Assembly: GCA_934155645.1 (NCBI GenBank) | Contig: CAKPHC010000002.1 | Span: forward strand, 1 to 64,000 | Origin: an uncultured Bacilli bacterium | GTDB lineage: Bacteria > Bacillota_I > Bacilli_A > RF39 > UBA660 | Direction of reading: 5' to 3' | DNA length: 64,000 nt | In this document: positions 54,419 through 63,683 of the stretch, piece by piece | How the letters are laid out: each line of letters starts with the position of its first letter | How positions within the stretch are numbered: position 1 is the first letter of the stretch | Notes under the pieces: model-generated | What the model saw: the letters and a program-made list of their open reading frames with translations, nothing else | What the model was told of the DNA's origin: nothing | Database searches by the model: none | Made by a program: the position numbers and the translations under genes

Positions 54419-55726
54419 TTATTTATTGTTTTTTAAAAGTTCTTTATATTTATCAAGTAACACATAAATATTAGTACAGCTCATAAAGCACATTACACTA
54501 TTATGATGTTTTAATAACTTATCTGCGTCATCCAAACTAACTTTTTCACTATTAGGAACACGTTCTATTAAAGTATCAGAAGATACTCCAGGATAATCAA
54601 TGCTTCGTTCCCTATCGCAATGAATATCCATGATATAAGCTTTATCAGCCATCTTTAATACATCAACAAATTCATCCATCAAAGCTTCAGTTCTAGAATA
54701 CGTATTAGGTAAGAAAATAGCTACTATTTCTTTATCTGGATATTTTTGCCTTGCAGCTTCTAATGTTACTTTAATTTCTGTAGGGTGATGAGCATAATCA
54801 TCGATTGTAACTATATCACCTATTACTTCTTCTCTAAATCTTCTCTTAGCGCCTTTAAAATCTTTCATATAATCATGAATGTTTTCTTTTGAAATACCAT
54901 AATTATTGCATACTATAATGCTTGCTAAAGCATTTAAAATCATATGGCGACCAAATAAAGGAAGTTCAAAATGATGATAGAATTCACCGTTCATATATAC
55001 ATCGAAACTGCTACCCGCTTTGGTTAATTCAACATTTTTAGCAACTACATCATTATTATCATTAAATCCATAATAAATTACTTTCTTATCAAATTCAATC
55101 TTTCTAACATTTTTATCATCGCCACACGCTACTACTAAATTACTTTTATTACCAAAAGTCTTAAAAGTATTAATAATATCTTCAAGTCCGTTATAGCACT
55201 CTACATGGTCAAGTTCGATATTAGTAATAATTGCAATAGAAGGATGATAAGCTAAGAAATGCTTATTATATTCATCTGATTCTATAACAAAAATATTGTT
55301 ATCTTTAGCAGCATGACTAGTACCATCACCAACAAAATAATTACACCCAATAGTATTATCAATTATATGACTAATAAGCAAACTAGTAGTAGTTTTACCA
55401 TGAGTACCGCTAACACCTACAGTATCAAACATTTTAGTAATATCACCTATTACTTCGTTATAATTTTTTATAGTAAGGCCTAATTCTCTCACTCTTACTA
55501 TTTCTTTATGATCTTCTCTAAATGCTCTTGAAAAAGTAACTATAGTATCTGGATCCATATCATGTGCTTCATAATAAATAGGAATCCCTCTTTTAATTAA
55601 CCCTTCTTCTGTAAATTTATGTTCTTTTGAATCATCATAACCTGATACTTCATTACCTAAATCATATAATAAACCAGCTAAAGTACTCATACCAGATCCT
55701 TTTATTCCAATACAATAATATTTCAT
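54419..55726 (-). CDS. murC: UDP-N-acetylmuramate-L-alanine ligase
   Basis: 435 residues from ATG 55726 behind GGGAGGA. N-terminal nucleotide fold GIKGSGMSTLA, ATP loop GVSGTHGKTTTS near residue 96, then ESDEYNKHF, NIELDHVECY, HHPTEI and PNTYSRTEAL. First amino acid addition in peptidoglycan precursors. The central lid and C-terminal domains are complete. Monocistronic. Confidence 0.95.
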   Translation of the reverse strand: MKYYCIGIKGSGMSTLAGLLYDLGNEVSGYDDSKEHKFTEEGLIKRGIPIYYEAHDMDPDTIVTFSRAFREDHKEIVRVRELGLTIKNYNEVIGDITKMFDTVGVSGTHGKTTTSLLISHIIDNTIGCNYFVGDGTSHAAKDNNIFVIESDEYNKHFLAYHPSIAIITNIELDHVECYNGLEDIINTFKTFGNKSNLVVACGDDKNVRKIEFDKKVIYYGFNDNNDVVAKNVELTKAGSSFDVYMNGEFYHHFELPLFGRHMILNALASIIVCNNYGISKENIHDYMKDFKGAKRRFREEVIGDIVTIDDYAHHPTEIKVTLEAARQKYPDKEIVAIFLPNTYSRTEALMDEFVDVLKMADKAYIMDIHCDRERSIDYPGVSSDTLIERVPNSEKVSLDDADKLLKHHNSVMCFMSCTNIYVLLDKYKELLKNNK

Positions 55727-55860
55727 AATTATTCCTCCCAACAAATTTAATATCATTATCAATTAAATTCATCATATACTATATTATACTAGAATTTATA
55801 ATAAATTAAAACCATTTTACAAATTATTTACGTCCTTAATTTTATCTACTTTAAGTAATG

Positions 55861-55889
55861 TTGACACAAATATTTTTAAGCCTTACAAT
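55861..55889 (+). promoter_or_regulatory. Promoter of the CPBP-phosphoesterase unit
   Basis: TTGACA (55861-55866), 17 bp, TACAAT (55884-55889), 26 nt before the ATG. Confidence 0.75.
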
Positions 55890-55915
55890 AAAAAGAGATA
55901 ATATAAGGAGGAGCA

Positions 55916-56614
55916 ATGAAAAAATACTCAAAATATATTAAATTTACTATTGCAATACTATTATTCTTTTTTGGTACACTTTTTCAATATATACCAATCC
56001 TAATATTTAAAATTGATTTAAATACTGCTACTGATTTAACTAGAACTTTATTAACTATGTTCAGTAATACTGTGATATTTATTATATTGGTATCAATGTA
56101 TTTCAAAAATTTAATAGAAGGAATCAAAAAACTAAAGGATAATAAATGGAAATCTTTAAAAATAGGATTTGATTATTGGTTTATTGGTTTAATGATTATG
56201 GTTCTAAGTAATGTAGCAATTACTTTAATAAAAGGTGGTGGTACTTCCACTAATGAAGAAAGTATAAAGCAAGTATTAACTACTTTTCCTTATTTAGTAA
56301 TACCTTATATAGCAGTTATTTCACCATGTATTGAAGAATTAGTATTTAGAAAAGCTTTTAAAGATGTATTTAAAAACAAATGGGTTTATATTTGTGCATC
56401 TGGATTAATTTTTGGAAGCTTACATGTATTTTTAAGTCCAGTCAACTCGTTTATTGATTATTTTTATTTAGTTCCTTATTGTAGTATGGGATTAGCATTT
56501 GCATTTATGTGCTATGAAACTGATAATATTGTAGTTCCTATTTCAATGCATATATTACACAATACTTTGAATATAGTATCTACTCTTCTTCTAGCAGGAG
56601 TGATTATATGTTAA
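55916..56614 (+). CDS. CPBP family intramembrane metalloprotease
   Basis: 232 residues, six or so membrane helices. Catalytic motifs: EELVFRKAF (EExxxR near residue 141), FGSLHVF and a final HILHN. Abi/CAAX-like proteases process peptides or protect against bacteriocins. GGAGGAG precedes the ATG. The last codons overlap the next gene by 7 nt, which suggests coupling with the phosphoesterase. Confidence 0.9.
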   Translation: MKKYSKYIKFTIAILLFFFGTLFQYIPILIFKIDLNTATDLTRTLLTMFSNTVIFIILVSMYFKNLIEGIKKLKDNKWKSLKIGFDYWFIGLMIMVLSNVAITLIKGGGTSTNEESIKQVLTTFPYLVIPYIAVISPCIEELVFRKAFKDVFKNKWVYICASGLIFGSLHVFLSPVNSFIDYFYLVPYCSMGLAFAFMCYETDNIVVPISMHILHNTLNIVSTLLLAGVIIC

Positions 56615-57528
56615 GTAGAACAGAAAAAAATAAGGATAAAAGAAAAAAAATTGATAAAGAAAAGAATAAAGAAAAACGTGAAAGGAGAACTAAAATCATA
56701 TTTAAAATATTATTGGTATTAGCCATAGTTCTTATATCAATGTATATAACTTTAAGATATATTGGTAATTTAGGTCTTTTCATAAAAGAAAGTGCTGTTA
56801 TCAATAACAAAGTCACTGATAGTTTTCATGGAATTAAAATAGTACAGTTCACTGATTTACATTATGGTACTACAGTTGATACTAAAAGATTAGAAGAAAT
56901 TAAAAATAAAATTAATAATTTAAATCCTGATATTATAGTATTTACTGGAGACTTAGTTGATAGACATTACTCTATTACAAAAAAAGAATCTGAAGAAGTA
57001 AAGACACTACTAACGGAAATGAAAGCAACTTTAGGAAAGTATGCTGTACAAGGAAATCATGATAAAAATAATTTTGACAATATTATGAAAGATACTGACT
57101 TTATTGTTTTAGATAATAGTTATGATTTAATTTATAAAGACGATAATAATCCTATATTAATTACAGGTATAGGAAGCAGTACTTTAAATAATACTGATAT
57201 CGATAAAGCTTTCTATTACTTTAGTGATGAGACAAGCAATAAGGAAATATTTACAATTGCTATTATGCATGAACCAGATAATATTGATGAAATGTTAGAA
57301 AAATATAATGTTGATTTAGCATTTGCTGGGCATTCTCATAATGGACAAATAAGATTACCTTTTACCCCTGCCCTAGTTAAAGTAAAAGGTGCTAAAAAGT
57401 ATTATGAAGCGACATATACAATTAATAACACCAAATTATTTATATCTGGAGGAATTGGTACTAGTAAGTATCCATTTAGATTATTTAACCACCCAAGTAT
57501 TAATTTAATTAGAATAAGAAATCATTAG
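56608..57528 (+). CDS. Membrane-anchored metallophosphoesterase (YkuE-like)
   Basis: 306 residues. A very Lys/Arg-rich N-terminal tail (about 1-28) leads to one membrane helix (about 30-48), then a calcineurin-type phosphoesterase: TDLHYG, FTGDLVDRHY, GNHD, then IMHEPD and AGHSHNGQ. YkuE-type enzymes act on UDP-sugar- or lipid-linked substrates at the wall. AGGAGTGA precedes the ATG inside the CPBP gene. Confidence 0.9.
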   Translation: MLSRTEKNKDKRKKIDKEKNKEKRERRTKIIFKILLVLAIVLISMYITLRYIGNLGLFIKESAVINNKVTDSFHGIKIVQFTDLHYGTTVDTKRLEEIKNKINNLNPDIIVFTGDLVDRHYSITKKESEEVKTLLTEMKATLGKYAVQGNHDKNNFDNIMKDTDFIVLDNSYDLIYKDDNNPILITGIGSSTLNNTDIDKAFYYFSDETSNKEIFTIAIMHEPDNIDEMLEKYNVDLAFAGHSHNGQIRLPFTPALVKVKGAKKYYEATYTINNTKLFISGGIGTSKYPFRLFNHPSINLIRIRNH

Positions 57529-57550
57529 AAGATGCAAATCTTCTTTTTTT
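57528..57550 (+). terminator. Terminator of the phosphoesterase gene
   Basis: GAAGAT-4 nt-ATCTTC stem followed by seven T. Confidence 0.8.
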
Positions 57551-57553
57551 GAG

Positions 57554-57578
57554 AAAAAAACAGGCTATTATAACCTGT
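57554..57578 (-). terminator. Terminator of rbgA
   Basis: Minus strand ACAGG-9 nt-CCTGT stem, with the rbgA stop in the loop, followed by T run. Confidence 0.65.
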
Positions 57579-58482
57579 CTAAAGTAATTTTACCTAAATA
57601 TCCTTCTTTGATATCCCTTAATACTATTAAGTATACTTTATCATAATCAGAAGCGCCACCCTTTAAAAGTGCGCCTCTTTTTTTAGCAATAATATCTAAT
57701 GTAGGAATTATATCTTCACTTATTTCTTTTATGCCATAACGTTCTTCTAATTCTTTCGGATATAACTCATAACATCTTCTTAATAAGTAAATCGCTAAAT
57801 CTTCTTTGTTAAGTATTTCTTCTCTAATTGAAGATAACCCTGCCAAATGATAACCTTCTACATCACTTTCTATTTTAGGCCATAGAATTCCCGGAGTATC
57901 CAAAAGTTCTAAATCATTATTAATTCTAATCCATCCAAGAGCTTTCGTAATACCAGGCTTATTACCAGTAGGAGCTTTTTTCTTACCTACTAGTTTATTA
58001 ATTAATGTACTTTTACCAACGTTAGGTACACCTATTACTAATGCCCTAATAGAACGAGACTTCATTCCCTTCTTTTTGCGTTCTTCGTTAATTTTTTGCA
58101 TTAATTCTTTACTTTTATTTAGTATTATTGAAACATCTTTTTTATTATCAAGTGATGTTGGAATAACTGTATATCCCATATCAGTATAGTATTTAATAAA
58201 TTTATCTGTTTCTTTAACATCACACATATCATATTTACTCATTATAAGTATTCTGGGAATATCTTTTATTAAATTATCAATATCTTTAATTTTAGAACTA
58301 TAAGGCATCCTACTATCTATTACTTCATAAACAATATCTATCAAGCTTAATTTTTCTTTGATTTCACGTTTTGCTTTCTCCATATGACCTGGATACCACG
58401 AAATGGAAACCTTTGAAAAACTTTTTTGACTATCATTATTTTTCTTTTCTGCTCTGATTTTTCTCTTTTGGTACATATCCAT
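57568..58482 (-). CDS. rbgA: Ribosome biogenesis GTPase RbgA (YlqF)
   Basis: 304 residues with the circularly permuted GTPase order: G4 (MSKYDMCD) before G1 (GVPNVGKST) and G3 (DTPGILWP), and the RbgA N-terminal SWYPGHMEKA. Needed for late 50S assembly. AAGGAAG precedes the ATG. It overlaps no neighbour; the small membrane protein gene ends 5 nt upstream and is likely cotranscribed. Confidence 0.93.
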   Translation of the reverse strand: MDMYQKRKIRAEKKNNDSQKSFSKVSISWYPGHMEKAKREIKEKLSLIDIVYEVIDSRMPYSSKIKDIDNLIKDIPRILIMSKYDMCDVKETDKFIKYYTDMGYTVIPTSLDNKKDVSIILNKSKELMQKINEERKKKGMKSRSIRALVIGVPNVGKSTLINKLVGKKKAPTGNKPGITKALGWIRINNDLELLDTPGILWPKIESDVEGYHLAGLSSIREEILNKEDLAIYLLRRCYELYPKELEERYGIKEISEDIIPTLDIIAKKRGALLKGGASDYDKVYLIVLRDIKEGYLGKITLDRL

Positions 58483-58487
58483 TTAAA

Positions 58488-58790
58488 TCACTTCCTTTTT
58501 ACAACTTGTAAATAATTTTTAATACTATATATTAAATAAATTACTTGATATAGAGGAATAAACCAAAATAATTCAATTGTATATAATACACTTATAATTA
58601 TACCACTAAAAAAAGCTTCAAATCCATACATTAAATCGCCATTACTCATTGCAGGCATAGCCCAACCTGAATCAATACCATGAAAAAAGAAATATATAGA
58701 CAAAATAATCCAGAATGCATAATATAATAAGCTGATTAAAAAAATTAATTTTAAAATTGATATTCTTTTATTATTTTTTATTTTCTCCAT
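58488..58790 (-). CDS. Small hypothetical membrane protein
   Basis: About 100 residues from ATG 58790 (the longer start is a GTG that lies in the ribosome binding site). Three membrane segments (about 12-33, 56-78 and a third near the end), basic ends. No family recognised. It is just upstream of rbgA. Confidence 0.55.
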   Translation of the reverse strand: MEKIKNNKRISILKLIFLISLLYYAFWIILSIYFFFHGIDSGWAMPAMSNGDLMYGFEAFFSGIIISVLYTIELFWFIPLYQVIYLIYSIKNYLQVVKRK

Positions 58791-58847
58791 AATTCTTCCA
58801 AACACTCCTTCTTCATTACCTCATATAAAGTTTTTTTATAAAATATA

Positions 58848-59852
58848 TTACTTATTATCTTTACTTTCGTTTAGATACCTATTGTAAAATTCATCCATTG
58901 AAGAAATATATTTTTGATCTTGTATAACTCTAAATTTTTCATACTCTTTTTCTGCTTTCTCTACTGCTTCTTTATGAGATATACTGCCACTATTATTTAA
59001 CACTTCTTTTCTTCTAAACTTTAATAAATCATCAGTTGCATCTATCCAATCCTTCATTGTCATTACATGTCTTTGTTTTGCTTCATCCTCTGCAAATACC
59101 AAAAATAAATTTGTTAAATCTTTTAAATTATTCATTTCTTCTTCGTTTAAATAATTTTTTGCAATAACTACATCATATTTATATATTAAAGCCTCAGGAG
59201 AATTTTTCCAGTTAGTTAATCCCATATGTTTTTTTCCTGAATTTGCTCTTTCAAAAATAAGCTCAGCAGCAGTATGTCCACTTATAGCAAAATGCAACTT
59301 ATTTTGAACTATTTTAAAGAAAGTATACGCTTCATCTGACTTAGGATTGTAATCAGTTGCTGTTGCAATAAATAAATCAGTGATTTTTTGATATGCCATT
59401 CTTTCACTTACTCTGATTGTTTTGATACGTTCTAATAATTCATCAAAATATTTTGCATCATATTTATTTCCGTTTATAAAACGTTCATCATTTAATACAA
59501 ATCCCTTTGTCATATATTCTTTTAATATTTTTGTTGCCCATATTCTAAACTCTGTTGCTTTTTTAGAATTAATTCTATAACCCACAGCGATTATGGCATC
59601 TAAACTATAAATAGTTGTGTTATACTTTTTTCCGTCATCGGCAGTTAACGAGCATTTCTCGGTAACTGATTTTTTATCTAACTCATTATCTTCAAATATA
59701 TGTTTCAAGTGTAAACTTATATTATCTGTAGAACATTCAAAAACTTTTGACATTCCTTTTTGAGATAACCATAAAGTTTCATCTTTATAAATAGCATTTA
59801 CAATAATATCACCTTCACTATTTTTGTATATAATTAATTTATTATCTTCCAT
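58848..59852 (-). CDS. RhuM family protein
   Basis: 334 residues from ATG 59852; AAGGAAGGGAG lies 5-6 nt upstream of it, while the longer start has no site. Whole length matches RhuM: DETLWLSQKGMSKVFECSTDNIS, SLDAIIAVGYRINSKKATEFRIWAT, MAYQKITDLFIATATDY, FFKIVQNKLHFAISGHTAAEL, NWKNSPEALIYKYDV. Named after a Salmonella pathogenicity island gene; biochemical role unknown, often near phage-defence and mobile loci. N-terminus is paralogous to the RhuM-Fic protein at 49315. Confidence 0.85.
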   Translation of the reverse strand: MEDNKLIIYKNSEGDIIVNAIYKDETLWLSQKGMSKVFECSTDNISLHLKHIFEDNELDKKSVTEKCSLTADDGKKYNTTIYSLDAIIAVGYRINSKKATEFRIWATKILKEYMTKGFVLNDERFINGNKYDAKYFDELLERIKTIRVSERMAYQKITDLFIATATDYNPKSDEAYTFFKIVQNKLHFAISGHTAAELIFERANSGKKHMGLTNWKNSPEALIYKYDVVIAKNYLNEEEMNNLKDLTNLFLVFAEDEAKQRHVMTMKDWIDATDDLLKFRRKEVLNNSGSISHKEAVEKAEKEYEKFRVIQDQKYISSMDEFYNRYLNESKDNK

Positions 59853-59951
59853 CAATACTCTCCCTTCCTTTAGTTTTTCATAATTCATACACTTATCAAT
59901 TTAAATTAAAACTTATTAAAAAAATGTTCCAAAATGTAAAAATCATTTAGT

Positions 59952-59976
59952 AAAAATACTCTTTATTTTCAAGAGT
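59952..59976 (-). terminator. Terminator after the dinD pseudogene
   Basis: Minus strand ACTCTT-7 nt-AAGAGT stem followed by ATTTTT. Confidence 0.55.
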
Positions 59977-60063
59977 TTAAAAGTGTTTTTTCATAACTTC
60001 CCACTTACCAGTTAATATTTGTTTTATCTATATTTTAATTATTCATTGCTTTCACTTCTACTT

Positions 60064-60916
60064 TCAATTTCTACTATTAATCTTCTTTACTTCATTATTT
60101 TCTAATTTTTTCTTTTCTTTTTCAAATTCTTTTAAACTTTTTTCGGGCGTTGACATATCTTCAAGCATCATTCCGCCTATATCAGCAATCGCTTTTCTGA
60201 CCTTTTTACCAACTTCATAATGGGTGCCTCTAGCTTCTTTTTCGTCTTTTACATTATCCCTTATAAGTTTCTGTTTTGCTTGATTTATTCTAAATAAATT
60301 AGCAACTAGCTCATCTTCATTCATATTATCTAGAATGTCTTCACGATAGCGTATTTTTTTCTTTTAAAAATATCATCGACAGTTTCTCCATTATATAATC
60401 CTTTGTATCCTGCATTATGAAATTCAGCCATATTTTTAACACCGGCAACTGAAGCAACTTTTTGAAGTGTATAGTTACCTTGCTTTGTTAATTTTCTTTG
60501 ATAAAATCTTTTTTCATCATCTGATAAAGAATCATACTCTTGTTCTTTTAATTCTTGTTTTCTTGTTTGAATAGCAAAATAAGTTTGTCCTAAAGCAACA
60601 ACTTCTTTATTTGGGCCAGCATTTTGCACTACCAAATAGCATATGTACCTTGATAATTTATAATCTTTAATAAATTCCTCTTTCGCTTTACCAATTTTAT
60701 TGGCTTGTTGATTCCAACAACCCAATCCACTTTGCTGGAAGTGCTGTTATTTGCTAATAAAACTGCTTTATCTATTACTTTCTGAAAATTTCTCCAATCC
60801 TTGTATTCCAATACTTTTTGTAATTCACAGGCATATCAATATTCATTTCCATAATCATCAATATGCTTTATATTTTCGAAAGTATTGTTAGAATATTTAT
60901 TTTCAATTATCTTCAT
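60064..60916 (-). pseudogene. dinD: DNA-damage-inducible protein D (DinD), inactivated
   Basis: Reading three frames from ATG 60916 (GGAGGT upstream) restores a full DinD protein: KIIENKYSNNTFENIKHID, then a TGA where a Trp codon is expected (GNEY-stop-YACELQ), YKDWRNFQKVIDKA, a shift near 60690, DYKLSRYICYLVVQNAGP and GQTYFAIQTRKQEL, a second shift at the A run near 60355, then MNEDELVANLFRINQAKQKL and VGKKVRKAIADIGG. In E. coli DinD is a LexA-regulated inhibitor of RecA filaments. One nonsense and two frameshift lesions make it a recent pseudogene. Confidence 0.85.
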
Positions 60917-61104
60917 TGCTACCTCCATTTCTATTAATTATATTAATTTTTCTTATTTTTGCAAACATAATAGTGCTTCTTACACCCCTCACTTATTAAT
61001 TAATACTCGCTTTTTCTCTTTTGACATTTTATATCACTTTCTTTACCTGAAATAGATTCACATCAGTATAGCACATTTTTCCATCTTTTGCTTTTAATTT
61101 CAAC

Positions 61105-61124
61105 TGCACGATTTTTTTCGTGCA
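61105..61124. repeat. Perfect hairpin TGCACGA-T6-TCGTGCA
   Basis: 7-bp arms around a six-base T loop. No T tail on either side fits a terminator. It lies between two dinD relics; possible remnant of a small palindromic repeat element. Confidence 0.5.
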
Positions 61125-61150
61125 ATTCACTCCTAATCGTATTTTAGTTA

Positions 61151-61290
61151 TTACTTTCTTTTATTTTCTAACATTTTCCTTACTTTTTCAAGTTCTTTTA
61201 AGTTTTTCTTACAGTGAGATTTCTTTAAGTATCATATCATCAATATTAACAATTACTTTTTCCGTTTTACCTCCATCATTAGATATTTTT
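61151..61290 (-). pseudogene. Second, short DinD C-terminal relic
   Basis: Minus strand, two frames: GGKTEKVIVNIDDMILKEIS then KNLKELEKVRKMLENKRK and a stop at 61151. This parallels VGKKVRKAIADIGGMMLED and KSLKEFEKEKKKLENN of the DinD pseudogene to the left. Only the 3' part remains. Confidence 0.4.
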
Positions 61291-61477
61291 TTGAACTACA
61301 ATATATCTTCAAAATATATATAATTTTTTTCTTTGTAATTTCCTAAATTATTTAAATATTTTATTAATCTTTTTTTACAAATTTAATTTGATTGTGCCAA
61401 TTACTGTAAAGATATGAAATTTTTATTTACTAATCATACAGTATAAGATATATTATAATTACGGGGGAAATAAGGAT

Positions 61478-63608
61478 ATGAATAACGTTGAAGAAGAAAT
61501 AGTAAGAATATTAGAAGAAAATCCTAATGCTTTTTTTCAGCATCAAGGAAATTAGTAAAAAATTATCTTTAAACAAAGAAGAGGTTAGCAAGTGTTTTGA
61601 TGCCCTACTCACTAAAAAGAAAATTTTTAGAGTCGATGAAAATAAATTTGGGTACATGTCAGAAAATCACTTTGTTAAACCTCTTTTAACAACTAAAAGT
61701 GGCTTAAAATATATCGAATTAGATGGAAACGAAAGATTATATGTTGATAAATATGACTTAAATGGTGCATTTAATTTTGATGAAGTTATTGTTCTTAAAA
61801 ATGAAGATAAAGGAAGAGTTTTAAAAATTTTAAAAAGAGCTAATCCAAATGTTGTATGTGAAGTTGAAAACATTGATGGTGTTAAAAAACTACACGCTTA
61901 TAACGTTCCAGAAAACATAACATTTTCAATTCCACATAGTAAAATGAAAGAGTTAGTTGAAGGCGACAGAATAATAGTTAAAGTTGACAGTACTGAACAA
62001 GACGGAGCATTTGATGCTGAATTTGTAAAATACTTAGGTCATAAAGATGATCCTAATAGTGACATTAAAGTTATAGCAGCAAGTAGAGACTTTGAATTTG
62101 ATTTTAGTGATGAAGTATTAGAAGAAGTAAAACAAATTCCTACTGAAGTAACAGAAGAAGAAATGATTGGAAGATTAGACTTAAGAGATAAATGTATTTT
62201 CACTATAGATGGAGCCGATACCAAGGATATTGATGATGCAATATCTATAGAAAAATTACCAAACGGAAACTTTCAATTAGGAGTACATATTGCTAATGTA
62301 TCACACTATGTAAAAAAAGGAAGTGCAATTTACGAAGATGCATATAACCGTGGTACTAGTGTTTATCTTCTTAACTATGTTATCCCAATGTTGCATCACA
62401 AATTATCTAACGGTATTTGTTCACTAAATCCAAATGAAGATAGACTTGCTAGAAGTTGTATCATGGAAATAGATATGAGCGGTGAAGTTGTAAACTACAA
62501 AATATGCCCTACTGTTATTAATTCTAAAAAGAAAATGACATATGATGCAGTTAACCTAATTTTAGAAAAAGATACTATTCCTGAAGGATATCAAGAATTT
62601 GTAGATACTCTAAAAGAGATGCAGGAATTATCTCATATTTTAACTTCAAAAAGAATAAAACATGGGGCTTTAGAATTTGCCTCTAACGAAATTAAAATTG
62701 ATGTTGACGAAAATGGTAAAGCTCTAGCATTTAATTTATGTCACCAAAATTCAGCTGAACACTTAATTGAAAACTTTATGATTATTGCTAACGAAACAGT
62801 TGCAACCCATATAACATGGCTAGATTTACCTTGTGTATATAGAGTTCATGACTGTCCTCTTGATCAAGTATTAAATTCAACAGTAACATTTATTTCAAAT
62901 CTAGGTTATAGAATTAACAAAGTAAAAGATTCTGAAAATCCTAAATTAGTTCAACAATTATTAAAAAAATTATCTGAATATGATGAATATCCAATTTTAT
63001 CTAATCTTATTTTGAGAAGTATGCAAAGAGCTTATTACACCACCGAAAACATAGGTCACTTCGGACTAGCGTCAGATAACTATACACATTTTACTTCACC
63101 TATTAGAAGATTTCCTGATCTAATGGTTCATACTCTACTAGATCATTACGACAAAATATATAGTGACAGTTATAATGAAGATAAATTAAATGAATATTTG
63201 AAAAACTTAGAAGCTCGCTTAAAAGAAGGTTGCAAACACTCATCATATAAGGAACGTCAAGCTGACCTAGCTGAAGATGATTCAAATAAATATGCCATGT
63301 TGGAATATATGGAAGACTATATTGGTAAACCCTTTGAAGGAACTATTTTAGAAATAAACGAAAAAGGCTTAAAAGTAAAAACCGATAATCAAATTACCGG
63401 AAGAGTTAGATTATATGATATAGATGGTGATAAATACACCTTTAATAGAGAAAAATGCCGCTTATATGGAGAACTTACTGGTCAACAATATCGAATAGGA
63501 AACAGAGTCCTAATAACAGCTAAAAAGGTTGATAAATGTGATAGAGAAATCTATTTTATGCTTAACGGAAACTTAACTAAAGATTATGTCAAAGTAAAAA
63601 AGAAATAG
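61478..63608 (+). CDS. rnr: Ribonuclease R, with a frameshift at a T7 run near the 5' end
   Basis: The main frame (61527-63608) encodes the RNase R order: N-terminal HTH-like part, cold-shock domains, RNB domain with TIDGADTKDIDDAIS and C-terminal S1 domain (GTILEINEKGLKVKTDNQITGRV). It degrades structured RNA 3' to 5'. The better start is ATG 61478 (GGGGG about 10 nt upstream), giving MNNVEEEIVRILEENPNAFF, but this frame meets the main frame only if one T is dropped from the T7 run at 61531-61537. The alternative ATG 61527 lacks a ribosome binding site. Either a real frameshift, slippage or a sequence error. Confidence 0.85.
61531..61537 (+). repeat. T7 tract at the rnr frameshift
   Basis: GCTTTTTTTCAG; six T would give the in-frame peptide NAFFSIKEISKKL. 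Confidence 0.7.
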
Positions 63609-63629
63609 TAAATTGCTATTTCTTTTTTT
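63601..63629 (+). terminator. Terminator of rnr
   Basis: AGAAATAG-7 nt-CTATTTCT stem followed by six T. Confidence 0.8.
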
Positions 63630-63683
63630 CATATCAATAAATTTCTATAATTTAAAGTTCTATCATTATTAATTCAACCATCA

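Larger units (their letters stand above)
60917..61477. other. Intergenic stretch of about 560 bp without an intact gene
   Basis: Holds the upstream region of the dinD pseudogene, a hairpin (61105-61124), a likely second dinD 3' relic (61151-61290) and, at the right, the leader of the RNase R gene with a TATAAT (61454-61459). No open gene. Confidence 0.6.
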
